Positions 1 to 6,271 of a DNA stretch of 7,665 nt are shown one piece after another. The stretch's first letter is position 1, and each line of letters begins with the position of its first letter. The notes beneath the pieces were generated by a model. The model saw only the letters and a list, made by a program, of their open reading frames with translations, was not told the origin of the DNA and made no database searches. The DNA is from Planctomicrobium sp. (GTDB lineage Bacteria > Planctomycetota > Planctomycetia > Planctomycetales > Planctomycetaceae): assembly GCA_018659505.1 (NCBI GenBank), contig JABJMI010000439.1:1-7665 (forward strand), written 5' to 3'. A program made the translations under genes and the position numbers.

Positions 1-889
1 ACCGCCGACGATCTACAAGTACGACATGATCACCGGTGAAAGCGAACAAATCCGACAAGCGGAAGTCGACTTCAATCCCGATGACTTCGAAGCCAAACAG
101 GTCTTCTACACCAGCAAAGATGGCACAAAAGTCCCCATGTTCATCGCGCACAAGAAGGGGCTCAAGCTCGATGGAAACAATCCTACGCTGCTGTATGGAT
201 ACGGTGGTTTTAACATTCCGTTAACGCCTTCGTTCTCAATCAGTCGACTTGCCTGGATGGAAATGGGAGGCGTCTTTGCTGTCGCCAACTTACGTGGTGG
301 CGGTGAGTACGGAGAGAAATGGCACAAGGCGGGAACAAAGCTCAACAAACAAAATGTGTTCGATGACTTCATCTCAGCTGCCGAATGGTTAATTGAAAAC
401 AAATATACACAAACGAAAAAACTCGCCATCCAAGGCGGCAGCAACGGAGGATTATTAGTCGGCGCCTGCATGACACAAAGACCAGACCTCTTCGGCGCAT
501 GCTTACCCGCGGTTGGCGTGATGGACATGTTGCGATTCCACAAATTCACCGCCGGTCGCTACTGGACTGACGATTACGGTTCCTCGGACAACGAAGACGA
601 GTTTAAAGCGTTGCTCGCTTACTCACCCTATCACAACACCAAGTCAGAAACGTGTTATCCCCCGACTTTGGTCACGACAGCAGATACCGATGACCGTGTC
701 GTCCCGGGACACAGTTTTAAGTTCGCTGCCGCTCTGCAACATGCGCAAGGCTGTGAGAATCCAACACTCATTCGCATCGAAACCAAAGCCGGTCACGGCT
801 CGGGGAAACCAACCTCAAAGATCATTGAAGAGCTGACCGACGTCTGGGCTTTTCTTGTTGAAGTATTAGATATGGAGATCGATCACTAA
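1..889 (+). CDS. Prolyl oligopeptidase (S9A), C-terminal catalytic domain, 5' end outside window
   Basis: Serine peptidase that cleaves short peptides after proline. The reading frame is open from base 2 to the window edge (PPTIYKYD precedes the Met at 26), so the Met at 26 is internal and the N-terminal beta-propeller is missing. Counting from that Met, the alpha/beta-hydrolase domain shows the nucleophile in GGSNGG (Ser139, bases 440-442), the acid in [10 protein letters not shown] (Asp222, followed by the substrate-binding Arg224), and the catalytic His257 in [10 protein letters not shown]. The [11 protein letters not shown] segment (90-100) and YWTDDYG (Trp180 in the position of the proline-stacking Trp of porcine POP) also match. 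From memory the order and spacing fit porcine prolyl oligopeptidase apart from two 4-residue deletions, so the domain looks catalytically intact. Signal peptide and localisation cannot be seen. The next gene begins 33 bp downstream on the same strand, so cotranscription is possible. Confidence 0.96.
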   Translation, partial: PPTIYKYDMITGESEQIRQAEVDFNPDDFEAKQVFYTSKDGTKVPMFIAHKKGLKLDGNNPTLLYGYGGFNIPLTPSFSISRLAWMEMGGVFAVANLRGGGEYGEKWHKAGTKLNKQNVFDDFISAAEWLIENKYTQTKKLAIQGGSNGGLLVGACMTQRPDLFGACLPAVGVMDMLRFHKFTAGRYWTDDYGSSDNEDEFKALLAYSPYHNTKSETCYPPTLVTTADTDDRVVPGHSFKFAAALQHAQGCENPTLIRIETKAGHGSGKPTSKIIEELTDVWAFLVEVLDMEIDH

Positions 890-912
890 TCGTTCGCAAA
901 ACCAAATCACTT

Positions 913-916
913 GGAG
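913..916 (+). promoter_or_regulatory. Ribosome-binding site (GGAG) selecting the ATG at 923
   Basis: GGAG ends six bases before the ATG at 923, which is ideal spacing. The same bases overlap the longer in-frame alternative, a TTG at 911, and are too close to the ATG at 917. This favours 923 as the real start, which also places the twin-arginine motif at residues 8-9. Confidence 0.6.
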
Positions 917-922
917 ATGAAC

Positions 923-2317
923 ATGGAATTCTGGAATGGAGACAGGCGTGATTTCATTAGAACCGGCGTGTCGGCTGCGGTAGGTTCATCGCTGTATGGT
1001 GGTCACCTCCTCGCACAAACTCCAACAGGTGATCGTCCTCCGAATACAGATGGCGTCAAGGTTTTATTTCCGCGTGATCGGATTCCACTCACCTTCATTA
1101 TTGATGACTCAACGTGCTTGGTGAACATGGGGCATTTTGGCATCCCACAGTTCCACGCATGTTACCCGGATCGTGAAGTTTACAAGAAACCCTGGCAGAC
1201 ATTCCCACGCGAAATCCCGGACAGCTTTGTTCGTAAATTCGGTGAATGGTGCAGCGAGAACGGAGTCAAAGGAAAATACAGCATCGTCCCCTACCCCGCT
1301 TGTGTTGGTTGGATGGATCGAGAGTTGCCCGGCTGGTCTAGGATGGCTTTGCTCGATAGTTTGAATCTTGTCCGCGATCTCATGCTACCGAATTGGGATA
1401 TCCACCCAGAGATGATTACTCATACGCGAGTCATCAATCTTAAAACAGGTCGACCCTTCGAAGAGATCAATCCCAGCACAATGGAGAACTCTTATCCGCG
1501 CGAAAAGAAAAGTGTCGATGAACTGGCAGCGTATCTAGCCTACGCATTGAAAATCCTGAAGAACTGCGGACTCCCATGCGAAGGCGTGACGACACCGGGC
1601 GGATTTGGAAATATGGTCAAGCCTGAACTGTCGTTGGCAGTTCAGCAAGCCGTGCGAGATGTCTTCCAGTCGGAGATCCCACACTTCTTTAAGTACGTCG
1701 TAGGCAAAGAGCAAAGTACAGAGCCGACCGTCGAACACGTTTCAGGATTGGGAACATCTAACCTTAACCTCACAGTCAATATCCCAGCTGGAACAGGCGA
1801 CTGGTTCGGTGGTTGGGAAGGTGATGTGACACCTCAACCAGACTTGTATGCAACAGCCGACGCCTCTGCCGGACAACTGGTGAATCTGATTGAACGAGAC
1901 CAGCCAGGATTCTTCTTATGCCACTGGCCCGGGATGTACAGCAACGGTACAAAGGCTGGCTTCCACGCTTTTCAGCGAGTCGTAGATTCCATCCACGAGA
2001 AGTACAAAGAGCGTGTCCATTGGATGAAGCTCAGCGAAATCGCGAGATATTGGGCGAGCAAAGAGCTGACGAAGATCACTCAGCAGGGAGATCGAATTAC
2101 TTTAGATGCTCCGTTTGAATGCTATGATTTCACACTGAAGGTCGAAAAAAAATTCGCACAATTACCAGTTATTCAATCCGAAAACAATGATCAACAACGG
2201 CTTGATGAAGTTCAGTCACGAAGCAAATTACAAACAGGAAAATGGTTCAAGGAGAAAGAGAAAAGCGTCCTCTGCTTCCAGCTTAGCAAGGGACGCTCAA
2301 CGATCATGTTGAAATAA
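923..2317 (+). CDS. Tat-exported polysaccharide-deacetylase-like (NodB-fold) protein
   Basis: A 464-residue protein, probably exported folded. The N-terminus has a Tat-type signal: RRDFIRTG at residues 8-15, a short hydrophobic stretch (about 15-30), and a possible cleavage site after LLAQ (29-32). The mature part resembles the glycoside hydrolase/deacetylase beta-barrel fold. There is an early strand ending in an Asp-Asp pair (PLTFIIDDSTC, Asp61-Asp62), histidines that could be ligands (His161 and His167 in HPEMITHTRV), a TTPGGFGN loop (223-230), and a late strand ending in CHWPGMYSNG (333-342). HWMKLSEIARYW (366-377) resembles the end of such barrels. The lysine- and glutamine-rich tail after about residue 400 may be a small beta add-on. 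Metal-dependent deacetylation of an extracellular polysaccharide is inferred from the fold only; the canonical metal-binding triad is not clearly assignable, so a non-catalytic or different hydrolytic role is possible. An alternative start is TTG 911. Confidence 0.6.
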   Translation: MEFWNGDRRDFIRTGVSAAVGSSLYGGHLLAQTPTGDRPPNTDGVKVLFPRDRIPLTFIIDDSTCLVNMGHFGIPQFHACYPDREVYKKPWQTFPREIPDSFVRKFGEWCSENGVKGKYSIVPYPACVGWMDRELPGWSRMALLDSLNLVRDLMLPNWDIHPEMITHTRVINLKTGRPFEEINPSTMENSYPREKKSVDELAAYLAYALKILKNCGLPCEGVTTPGGFGNMVKPELSLAVQQAVRDVFQSEIPHFFKYVVGKEQSTEPTVEHVSGLGTSNLNLTVNIPAGTGDWFGGWEGDVTPQPDLYATADASAGQLVNLIERDQPGFFLCHWPGMYSNGTKAGFHAFQRVVDSIHEKYKERVHWMKLSEIARYWASKELTKITQQGDRITLDAPFECYDFTLKVEKKFAQLPVIQSENNDQQRLDEVQSRSKLQTGKWFKEKEKSVLCFQLSKGRSTIMLK

Positions 2318-2335
2318 AGGCTGGATAAAAATCAT

Positions 2336-2414
2336 CTCACGTAGAGCCGCGGAGATATGTTCAATGCACCGTTGTAATTCTCCTCTTCCTGCGTACTCTG
2401 CGGCTCTGCGTGAG
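2336..2414. repeat. Dispersed palindromic repeat (CTCTGCGGCTCTGCGTGA family), stem-loop
   Basis: Two 19-base arms (2336-2354 and 2396-2414) are inverted copies at 17 of 19 positions, around a 41-base loop. Both mismatches would be G-U pairs in a + strand transcript, so the RNA stem would be continuous. The right side is built from short CTGCG units spaced 8-9 bases apart. From general knowledge, CTCTGCG-type repeats recur between genes in many environmental bacteria as small non-autonomous (REP/MITE-like) elements. It fills almost the whole gap between two same-strand genes and could also attenuate or process the transcript. It has no T tract typical of an intrinsic terminator. Confidence 0.7.
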
Positions 2415-2452
2415 CAATTCAAAACACAATGCACCCTCAAATCAGTACCAAA

Positions 2453-2941
2453 ATGAAAACACTACTTTTAATGCGACATGCCAAGTCCAGTTGGGCAAAT
2501 GCTGGAATGCAAGACCACGACCGACCACTTAACAAACGGGGAGAACTTGATGCTCCCGAGATGGGACATTGGTTGAAGTCTCAAGAACTGATTCCAGACC
2601 GCATCATTTGTTCCAGTGCGAAGCGTACATGTCAAACCGCAGAAGCCATCGCAGCAATCATCAATTGTCAGTTCGAAATCATTGATCAACTTTATCTGGC
2701 AAATTTACGGACCTGGAATCAGGTTCTCTCGAAGTACACAAACGGCGAGACAATTCTGGCTATCGGTCACAATCCCGGCATTGAACAGTTTGTCGAAGCC
2801 GCGACCGGCAACTATGAACGAATGCCGACCGCTGCGATTGCCTGGTTCAATTGCGATTCAATAACTGAAGATTACAATCTTAAAAACATGCAGCTACAGA
2901 CTACTTGGCGCCCTAAGGAAATCAAATCCACTCAGGATTGA
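2453..2941 (+). CDS. SixA-like phosphohistidine phosphatase (histidine phosphatase superfamily)
   Basis: A 162-residue single-domain enzyme, close in length to E. coli SixA, which removes phosphate from phosphohistidine in phosphorelay and PTS proteins. The catalytic motif [10 protein letters not shown] lies at residues 5-14 (Arg8, His9 as the phosphorylated nucleophile). [10 protein letters not shown] (21-30) supplies the second phosphate-pocket Arg region, [11 protein letters not shown] (53-63) a third Arg, and AIGHNPGIE (103-111) the second catalytic His106. All core residues are present. The ATG at 2453 is preferred because family proteins begin [16 protein letters not shown]; an in-frame ATG at 2429 would add eight residues. 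Neither has a clear ribosome-binding site. Its 3' end overlaps the end of the convergent queC by 10 bp. The substrate in this organism is unknown. It could act on a phosphorelay Hpt domain, but no such partner is in view. Confidence 0.9.
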   Translation: MKTLLLMRHAKSSWANAGMQDHDRPLNKRGELDAPEMGHWLKSQELIPDRIICSSAKRTCQTAEAIAAIINCQFEIIDQLYLANLRTWNQVLSKYTNGETILAIGHNPGIEQFVEAATGNYERMPTAAIAWFNCDSITEDYNLKNMQLQTTWRPKEIKSTQD

Positions 2942-3627
2942 TAAGCGATTGGGTCAACGCTGCCCGCTTCTTGAAAGCCTTTTTGTCTCAGTTGGCAGGA
3001 ATCACAATGTCCACAACTGACCCCTTCTGATGAAGGGTCGTAGCAACTGTGAGTCAGTCCGTAATCGACTCCGAGTGAAATCCCTTTATTGATGATCTCT
3101 GCCTTCGTCAAATGAATCAGTGGAGTATGAACCTCGAACTTCCCTGAGTTATCAACTCCTGCTTTCGTAGCGAGATTCGCCAGCTTTGTGAATTGCTCAA
3201 TGAATTCCGGTCTGCAATCAGGATACCCACTGTAGTCGACGGCGTTCACTCCAATAAATAAATCGAATGCTCCTAATGCTTCTGCCCAGCCCAGTGCGAG
3301 AGAAAGAAATACGGTATTCCGTGCTGGGACATATGTCACCGGAATCCCTGCGGACATGGTCTCTTCATCTCGATCTTTAGGCACATCGATGTCCGCAGTC
3401 AGTGCCGAGCCGCCAAACTTTCGCAGGTCGATGTCGATCGTAATGTGATCTTCAACCCTGTTTGCCTGTGCCACTTTCGTTGCAGCTTCAAGTTCGAACC
3501 GATGCCGTTGACCGTAATCAAATGAGAGTGCATAACACTCGTACCCTTCACTCTTGGCAATCGCCAAAGTCGTGGCAGAATCGAGTCCTCCGCTTAGTAA
3601 TACAACAGCACGTTTAGTTTCAGGCAT
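2932..3627 (-). CDS. queC: 7-cyano-7-deazaguanine synthase QueC
   Basis: Cytoplasmic ATP-dependent enzyme converting 7-carboxy-7-deazaguanine to preQ0, the precursor of queuosine in tRNA. The protein is 231 residues, the usual family length. The PP-loop ATP-binding motif [10 protein letters not shown] is at residues 11-20, and a [10 protein letters not shown] signature follows at 36-45. [11 protein letters not shown] is at 99-109, and [17 protein letters not shown] (126-142) matches the family's substrate-pocket region. Four cysteines near the end (Cys195, Cys205, Cys208, Cys211 in HSCYDP and SCGHCDSC) form the zinc site. All motifs are intact. The start ATG at 3627 has no obvious ribosome-binding site. 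It lies downstream of the acuI-like gene on the same strand with a 97-bp gap. Other queuosine genes (queD, queE, queF) are not in this window. Confidence 0.97.
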   Translation of the reverse strand: MPETKRAVVLLSGGLDSATTLAIAKSEGYECYALSFDYGQRHRFELEAATKVAQANRVEDHITIDIDLRKFGGSALTADIDVPKDRDEETMSAGIPVTYVPARNTVFLSLALGWAEALGAFDLFIGVNAVDYSGYPDCRPEFIEQFTKLANLATKAGVDNSGKFEVHTPLIHLTKAEIINKGISLGVDYGLTHSCYDPSSEGVSCGHCDSCQLRQKGFQEAGSVDPIAYQS

Positions 3628-3662
3628 CTTTAGATAGATTTTTCACAATTCTTTTTTGGTTA

Positions 3663-3709
3663 GGATCGTGACTCGGCAAAATTTCCCACATGGCAATTAG
3701 TCACGATCC
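3663..3709. repeat. Perfect 11-bp inverted repeat in the acuI-queC gap
   Basis: GGATCGTGACT (3663-3673) and its exact reverse complement AGTCACGATCC (3699-3709) flank a 25-base loop. On the minus strand it lies just after the acuI-like stop and 35 bases before the queC start. It could be a transcript stem-loop (a terminator or stabiliser of the upstream message, or a queC leader) or a spaced operator. In the minus-strand direction it is followed by TAACCAAAAAAG, not by a T run, so an ordinary intrinsic terminator is not supported. Confidence 0.55.
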
Positions 3710-3724
3710 CTGTCAGATCATAAC

Positions 3725-4726
3725 TCACTCTGCAATGCGAATCACGCCTCGACCGGCGAACTTTCCTTCTAAAATAGCATTGATCGCTGCATCGACAGTC
3801 GTGAGTGTGAGATCAACTTTGGCATCAAGCAGTCGCGGGAGTTTCCAATCAGTAGCAAGTCTATCCCAAATGTCTGTGCGAAGGTCATCCGGACACCAAG
3901 CCGAATCAATCCCATAGAGTGCCACTCCACGTAAGATGAAAGGAAAGACCGTTGTAGGAAGTTCCGCACCACCGGTCACACCACAACAGGCGACACATCC
4001 ACGGTGCTGAATTTTCTTGAGCATTGTCGCCAATACTTTTCCACCAACGGTATCAATCCCGGCAGCGAACTCTCCTTTCAACAACGGTCGCTTCGCATCC
4101 GAGTCGAGACTATCACGACCGGTGACTTCGCTCGCTCCGATTTCTTTCAGCCAGGCATGTCGATCTTGCTTGCCTGTCACTGCAACAATCTGGTAGCCCA
4201 AGTGAGCCAACAGCATCACCGCAATACTCCCCACGCCGCCAGTTGCTCCACTCACAATAATAGGACCATCATCTGTCTTACATCCATGGTCTACAATCGC
4301 TGCCACGCATTGAGCAGCGGTGAATCCGGCCGTTCCAAGCGTCATCGCTTCAATAGCTGAAAGACCTGCGGGAAGTTGCACCAGCCAATCAGAAGGAGCA
4401 ACAACATGTGACGCCCAAGCTCCCCACCGCTCAACTCCTAATTCGTGCCCCGTCGCAATCACTTGATCCCCGACTTCAAACCGAGAATCTCGACTGGTCT
4501 CGACAACTCCGACAGCATCAATCCCTGGGATATGCGGAAACGATTTCACGATCCCAGGGTTCCCGGTCGCTGCCATAGCATCTTTGTAATTCAACGAAGA
4601 GCATTCGACACGGACGAGAACGTCCCCCTCTTGAAGCTTTGGAGCTTGAACTTTCGCTAACCGAGAACGAATCTCCTTCGATTCCGATTGCTCGACAAGA
4701 TAGCAGTGAATTTGTTGTTTAGACAT
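3725..4726 (-). CDS. AcuI/YhdH-type NADPH-dependent quinone/acrylyl-CoA reductase (zinc-free MDR family)
   Basis: A 333-residue cytoplasmic oxidoreductase of the medium-chain dehydrogenase/reductase superfamily. The N-terminal catalytic part has CSSLNYKDAMAATG (residues 42-55) and HIPGIDAVGVV (65-75), hallmarks of the YhdH/AcuI branch. The nucleotide-binding Rossmann motif VSGATGGVGSIAV is at 158-170, followed by VAVTGKQ (181-187). GRGVIRI near the C-terminus (325-331) is also family-typical. The zinc-ligand cysteine cluster of alcohol dehydrogenases is absent. Family members reduce acrylyl-CoA to propionyl-CoA (AcuI) or act on small quinones and enals; the substrate here cannot be decided from sequence. 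No Shine-Dalgarno motif precedes the ATG. The downstream queC may share its transcript but is not functionally related. Confidence 0.93.
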   Translation of the reverse strand: MSKQQIHCYLVEQSESKEIRSRLAKVQAPKLQEGDVLVRVECSSLNYKDAMAATGNPGIVKSFPHIPGIDAVGVVETSRDSRFEVGDQVIATGHELGVERWGAWASHVVAPSDWLVQLPAGLSAIEAMTLGTAGFTAAQCVAAIVDHGCKTDDGPIIVSGATGGVGSIAVMLLAHLGYQIVAVTGKQDRHAWLKEIGASEVTGRDSLDSDAKRPLLKGEFAAGIDTVGGKVLATMLKKIQHRGCVACCGVTGGAELPTTVFPFILRGVALYGIDSAWCPDDLRTDIWDRLATDWKLPRLLDAKVDLTLTTVDAAINAILEGKFAGRGVIRIAE

Positions 4727-4739
4727 ATTGATTTAGATT

Positions 4740-5213
4740 TTAGGTTTCGAAATCTTCTGTAAGACAGACGTCTAAGATTCCCAGAGATCTCATATACAAA
4801 AGTGGTACTATTTCTTGAACCATACCTCGATAATGTTCGTTACCAGCGATATTCATCTCTCCCTCTAAAATCACGAGGTCTCCATGGGCATGCGTATCTT
4901 TGCTTTCAAAATCATTCTTATCATAATAGGTCTGATTTGGATCATGGAAATATTCAAGAGACGCCATGAGGATATCGAGACTTTGAAAGTTTCCAAAGAT
5001 TGAATCGAGAAAGGAGTTGTGATTGGTTTCTGGATTGTGACCGCATTCATTGCGTGGATTGTATTCCGGCTGATCGCTGGAATGCTGCACTGAATGACGA
5101 AAAATCGTAGGGTGGGTGGAGCAATGCGTTGATGAAATGGTGGGTTGCGTTCTCGGTCCTGCCGTTGAAGAACTTGTTAACTGAGATCCACTAATCATTG
5201 CGTAACCCACCAT
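4740..5213 (-). CDS. Hypothetical protein, N-terminus supplied by an inserted repeat; possible immunity remnant
   Basis: Not recognised. The frame is open for 157 codons, but the first 36 or so (MVGYAMISGSQ onward) are read from the palindromic element at 5106-5246, so the original 5' end is lost or replaced. Residues about 38-65 are rich in Asn, His and Ser and look unlike a folded protein. The part from an in-frame ATG at 4967 (MASLEYFHDP) to the end (GILDVCLTEDFET) has a balanced, acidic composition that could be a small cytoplasmic domain. Neither start has a usable ribosome-binding site. Its place directly after toxin tail B suggests it was the immunity partner of that tail (inference). 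Two hydrophobic micro-ORFs lie codon-aligned on the opposite strand, so this frame could itself be a shadow. Confidence 0.35.
   Translation of the reverse strand: MVGYAMISGSQLTSSSTAGPRTQPTISSTHCSTHPTIFRHSVQHSSDQPEYNPRNECGHNPETNHNSFLDSIFGNFQSLDILMASLEYFHDPNQTYYDKNDFESKDTHAHGDLVILEGEMNIAGNEHYRGMVQEIVPLLYMRSLGILDVCLTEDFET
4884..5093 (+). other. Two in-frame hydrophobic micro-ORFs (39 and 24 codons) separated by one TGA
   Basis: ATG 4884 to TGA 5001-5003 encodes MGMRIFAFKIILIIIGLIWI followed by a charged tail ending LKVSKD, preceded by GAGG five bases upstream. In the same frame, GTG 5019 to TGA 5091-5093 encodes a 24-residue peptide including GFWIVTAFIAWIVFRLIAG, with AAAGGAG at 5010-5016 (spacing of only two bases). 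Each has one credible membrane segment, and together they would make a two-segment protein if the TGA were sense. They are antisense and codon-aligned to the hypothetical ORF at 4740-5213, which can create hydrophobic mirages from polar codons. Confidence 0.2.
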
Positions 5214-5246
5214 TCACATGGATCGACGAACTCCACCCACCCTACG
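5106..5246. mobile_element. 141-bp palindromic MITE-like element (CGTAGGGTGGGTGGAG termini)
   Basis: Perfect 16-bp terminal inverted repeats, CGTAGGGTGGGTGGAG (5106-5121) and its complement (5231-5246), enclose a second inverted pair. That inner pair is AATGGTGGGTTGCG (5136-5149) and CGTAACCCACCATT (5201-5214), matching at 13 of 14 positions. AAT directly flanks both ends (5103-5105 and 5247-5249) and may be a 3-bp target duplication. GTAGGGTGGG...CCCACCCTAC repeats are known as abundant intergenic elements in diverse bacteria. No transposase is encoded, so it is non-autonomous. Here it provides the stop codon that ends toxin tail B and the start region of the ORF at 4740-5213. Confidence 0.8.
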
Positions 5247-5337
5247 AATACTTGTTTAATGCGCAATTGCGAGAACCATCTTCTAAAGTACAAGGCTTAG
5301 GAAATCTGGTGTTCATTGCATCCTTGTTTTGCAAAGT
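5242..5337 (-). pseudogene. Toxin C-terminal tail B, orphan fragment
   Basis: Directly after the immunity gene stop, and in the same frame, the minus strand reads TLQNKDAMNTRFPKPC and continues TLEDGSRNCALNKYS to a stop. This is a diverged copy of the end of tail A (NKDAMNAGFPKPC, LEDGSRNQALSKN). Only about 31 residues remain. The final TAG (5244-5242) lies inside the palindromic element, so the original C-terminus has been cut off. There is no plausible start except the internal ATG of DAMN. It is probably the displaced end of a former toxin module. Confidence 0.65.
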
Positions 5338-5976
5338 TCATTCGTTCCACTCCCAACCACCCCAACCTTCATTGATGGCTTTAGGAGAACCCCTGGGACT
5401 GTCTAAGACTTGAAACCTGATGCCTTTCAGGTTTGCTTCTCTCGCGAGTTGTACAACACTCTCTGTGCAGTACAAGGTGTTACGCTGCTGCGGGATTGAA
5501 AAGATCACAGGGTCGGGCAGGGATTTCTTGTCCTTGAAGTAATATTGATAGATTCCAGAAATATCTTCGGGTCGCAAATTAGACGGATCATAATTTGGAA
5601 AATTCGTATCGATGTCTATTTGTGATTTCTCAGTGTCGAGGATATTAAGTCGCTGTTTACATCCCAGCGTGAAATATGGAACGCTATGCAGAGTTACAGG
5701 GAGAACATGAAAGTATACCTCCATGGCATCTCTCAAGACTTCGACTGCTCGAGCTGAGAATATTCCCGTCAACTCATCAAAAAAATCCCAATCCGTGGCG
5801 ACACCTTCGTCGCGACATTCAAAATCGAGTCCTTTCCACTCAGAAACAGGCAGACTACCTCGAATCACTTTTATTTGATGTTGGTACTCCTTTGAAATGA
5901 TGGGCAATAGCGAATGAAGTGTAAACGGACGCCAATCTTCTACTGACATTCGAATTTCAAATACTGAAGATGCCAA
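5338..5976 (-). CDS. Imm43/DUF1629-like (MXAN_0049-type) immunity protein
   Basis: A 212-residue soluble cytoplasmic protein without signal peptide or membrane segment. The pattern fits the Imm43/DUF1629 family of polymorphic-toxin immunity proteins, recognised from memory. It has a polar N-terminal half with DFFDELTGIFSARAVEVLRD (65-84), where FSxRAVxVL is the most telling part, then YFHVLP (88-93). Near the end comes an IFSIPQQRNTLYCTES segment (158-173) leading into VVQLAREANLKGIRFQVL (174-191). It starts at TTG 5976, chosen because AAGGAG sits six bases upstream; an ATG nine codons further in lacks such a site. The stop of toxin tail A lies 14 bp upstream, the toxin-then-immunity order expected for such pairs. 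It should neutralise the toxin whose 3' end remains at 5991-6271. The target activity is unknown. Confidence 0.75.
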   Translation of the reverse strand: MASSVFEIRMSVEDWRPFTLHSLLPIISKEYQHQIKVIRGSLPVSEWKGLDFECRDEGVATDWDFFDELTGIFSARAVEVLRDAMEVYFHVLPVTLHSVPYFTLGCKQRLNILDTEKSQIDIDTNFPNYDPSNLRPEDISGIYQYYFKDKKSLPDPVIFSIPQQRNTLYCTESVVQLAREANLKGIRFQVLDSPRGSPKAINEGWGGWEWNE

Positions 5977-5982
5977 TTTTTT

Positions 5983-5988
5983 CTCCTT
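5983..5988 (-). promoter_or_regulatory. Strong ribosome-binding site (AAGGAG) for the Imm43-like gene
   Basis: On the minus strand AAGGAG is followed by AAAAAA and the TTG start at 5976. It is the clearest Shine-Dalgarno sequence in the window, sits three bases after the stop of toxin tail A, and would allow immunity translation independent of the broken toxin frame. Confidence 0.75.
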
Positions 5989-5990
5989 AA

Positions 5991-6271
5991 CTATGAGTCA
6001 CAAGCAGGATTGCAGTTCTTGCTTAATGCTTGATTACGAGAGCCATCTTCTAAACAAGGTTTCGGGAATCCGGCGTTCATTGCATCCTTATTTTCACATA
6101 AATGTTTTCTAATTTTAGCAATCAACTTCCGTACAAGTCTCTGATAATCCTTCTCGCCACATTCTGTGGGATCATCTGGTAACCATCTGAATTCGCGTCG
6201 AACAAAATCAAAGTAGCTGTTTGGTGTCGGTCCATTGTGTAAGGCCGCTTTTCGCCCCGAAAATTCGCAGC
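5991..6271 (-). pseudogene. Toxin C-terminal tail A, 5'-truncated remnant of a probable polymorphic (Rhs/CDI-type) toxin
   Basis: The minus strand has an open frame of 92 residues past the repeat element, starting about CEFSGRKAALHNGPTPNSYF. It continues through DFVRREFRWLPDDP, ECGEKDYQRLVRKLIAKIRK, NKDAMNAGFPKPCLEDGS and ends NCNPACDS before TAG (5993-5991). No ATG or GTG start exists upstream of DAMN; the frame runs back through the element to a TGA at 6362-6360, and a single TTG late in the frame has no ribosome-binding site. It is therefore a 3' fragment. Placement immediately before an Imm43-like gene, plus a repeated copy of its end downstream of that gene, identifies it as a probable toxin tip. 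The family was not recognised. The many basic residues, HNG and several Cys would suit a nuclease, but that is speculation. Confidence 0.6.
6019..6102. repeat. Direct repeat partner of 5251-5336 (duplicated toxin tail)
   Basis: The + strand text from CTTGCTTAATGC to the CATTGCATCCTTATTTT region matches 5251-5336 over about 85 bases, at roughly 80% identity by eye with one 3-base gap and one single-base gap. Shared perfect runs include CATCTTCTAAA and GTTCATTGCATCCTT. The two copies flank the immunity gene in the same orientation, the signature of tandem acquisition of toxin-tail/immunity modules. Confidence 0.75.

Noticed and set aside
106..549. Long minus-strand ORF opposite the prolyl oligopeptidase
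   Set aside because: It lies wholly antisense to a gene with intact catalytic motifs and has no recognisable protein features.
890..922. Intrinsic terminator after the prolyl oligopeptidase gene
   Set aside because: The 33-bp gap has no GC-rich hairpin or T run.
3628..3724. preQ1 riboswitch ahead of queC
   Set aside because: The leader has a strong inverted repeat, but I could not fit the small pseudoknot layout of known preQ1 classes.
4004..4360. 118-codon + strand ORF inside the acuI-like gene
   Set aside because: Antisense shadow of a clear MDR-family gene; no start signal or motif.
4791..4819. Possible acuI promoter on the minus strand: TTCAAG, 17 bases, TATATG
   Set aside because: Spacing is right but both boxes match the consensus poorly, and it lies inside another possible reading frame, so it is not supported enough to annotate.
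5001..5003. TGA as selenocysteine joining the two hydrophobic micro-ORFs
   Set aside because: No SECIS-like hairpin was recognised just downstream and no selenoprotein context exists; a nonsense codon or antisense artefact is simpler.
5198..5413. 71-codon + strand ORF across the element and tail B
   Set aside because: It is antisense to the palindromic element, toxin tail B and the end of the immunity gene, and is explained by them.
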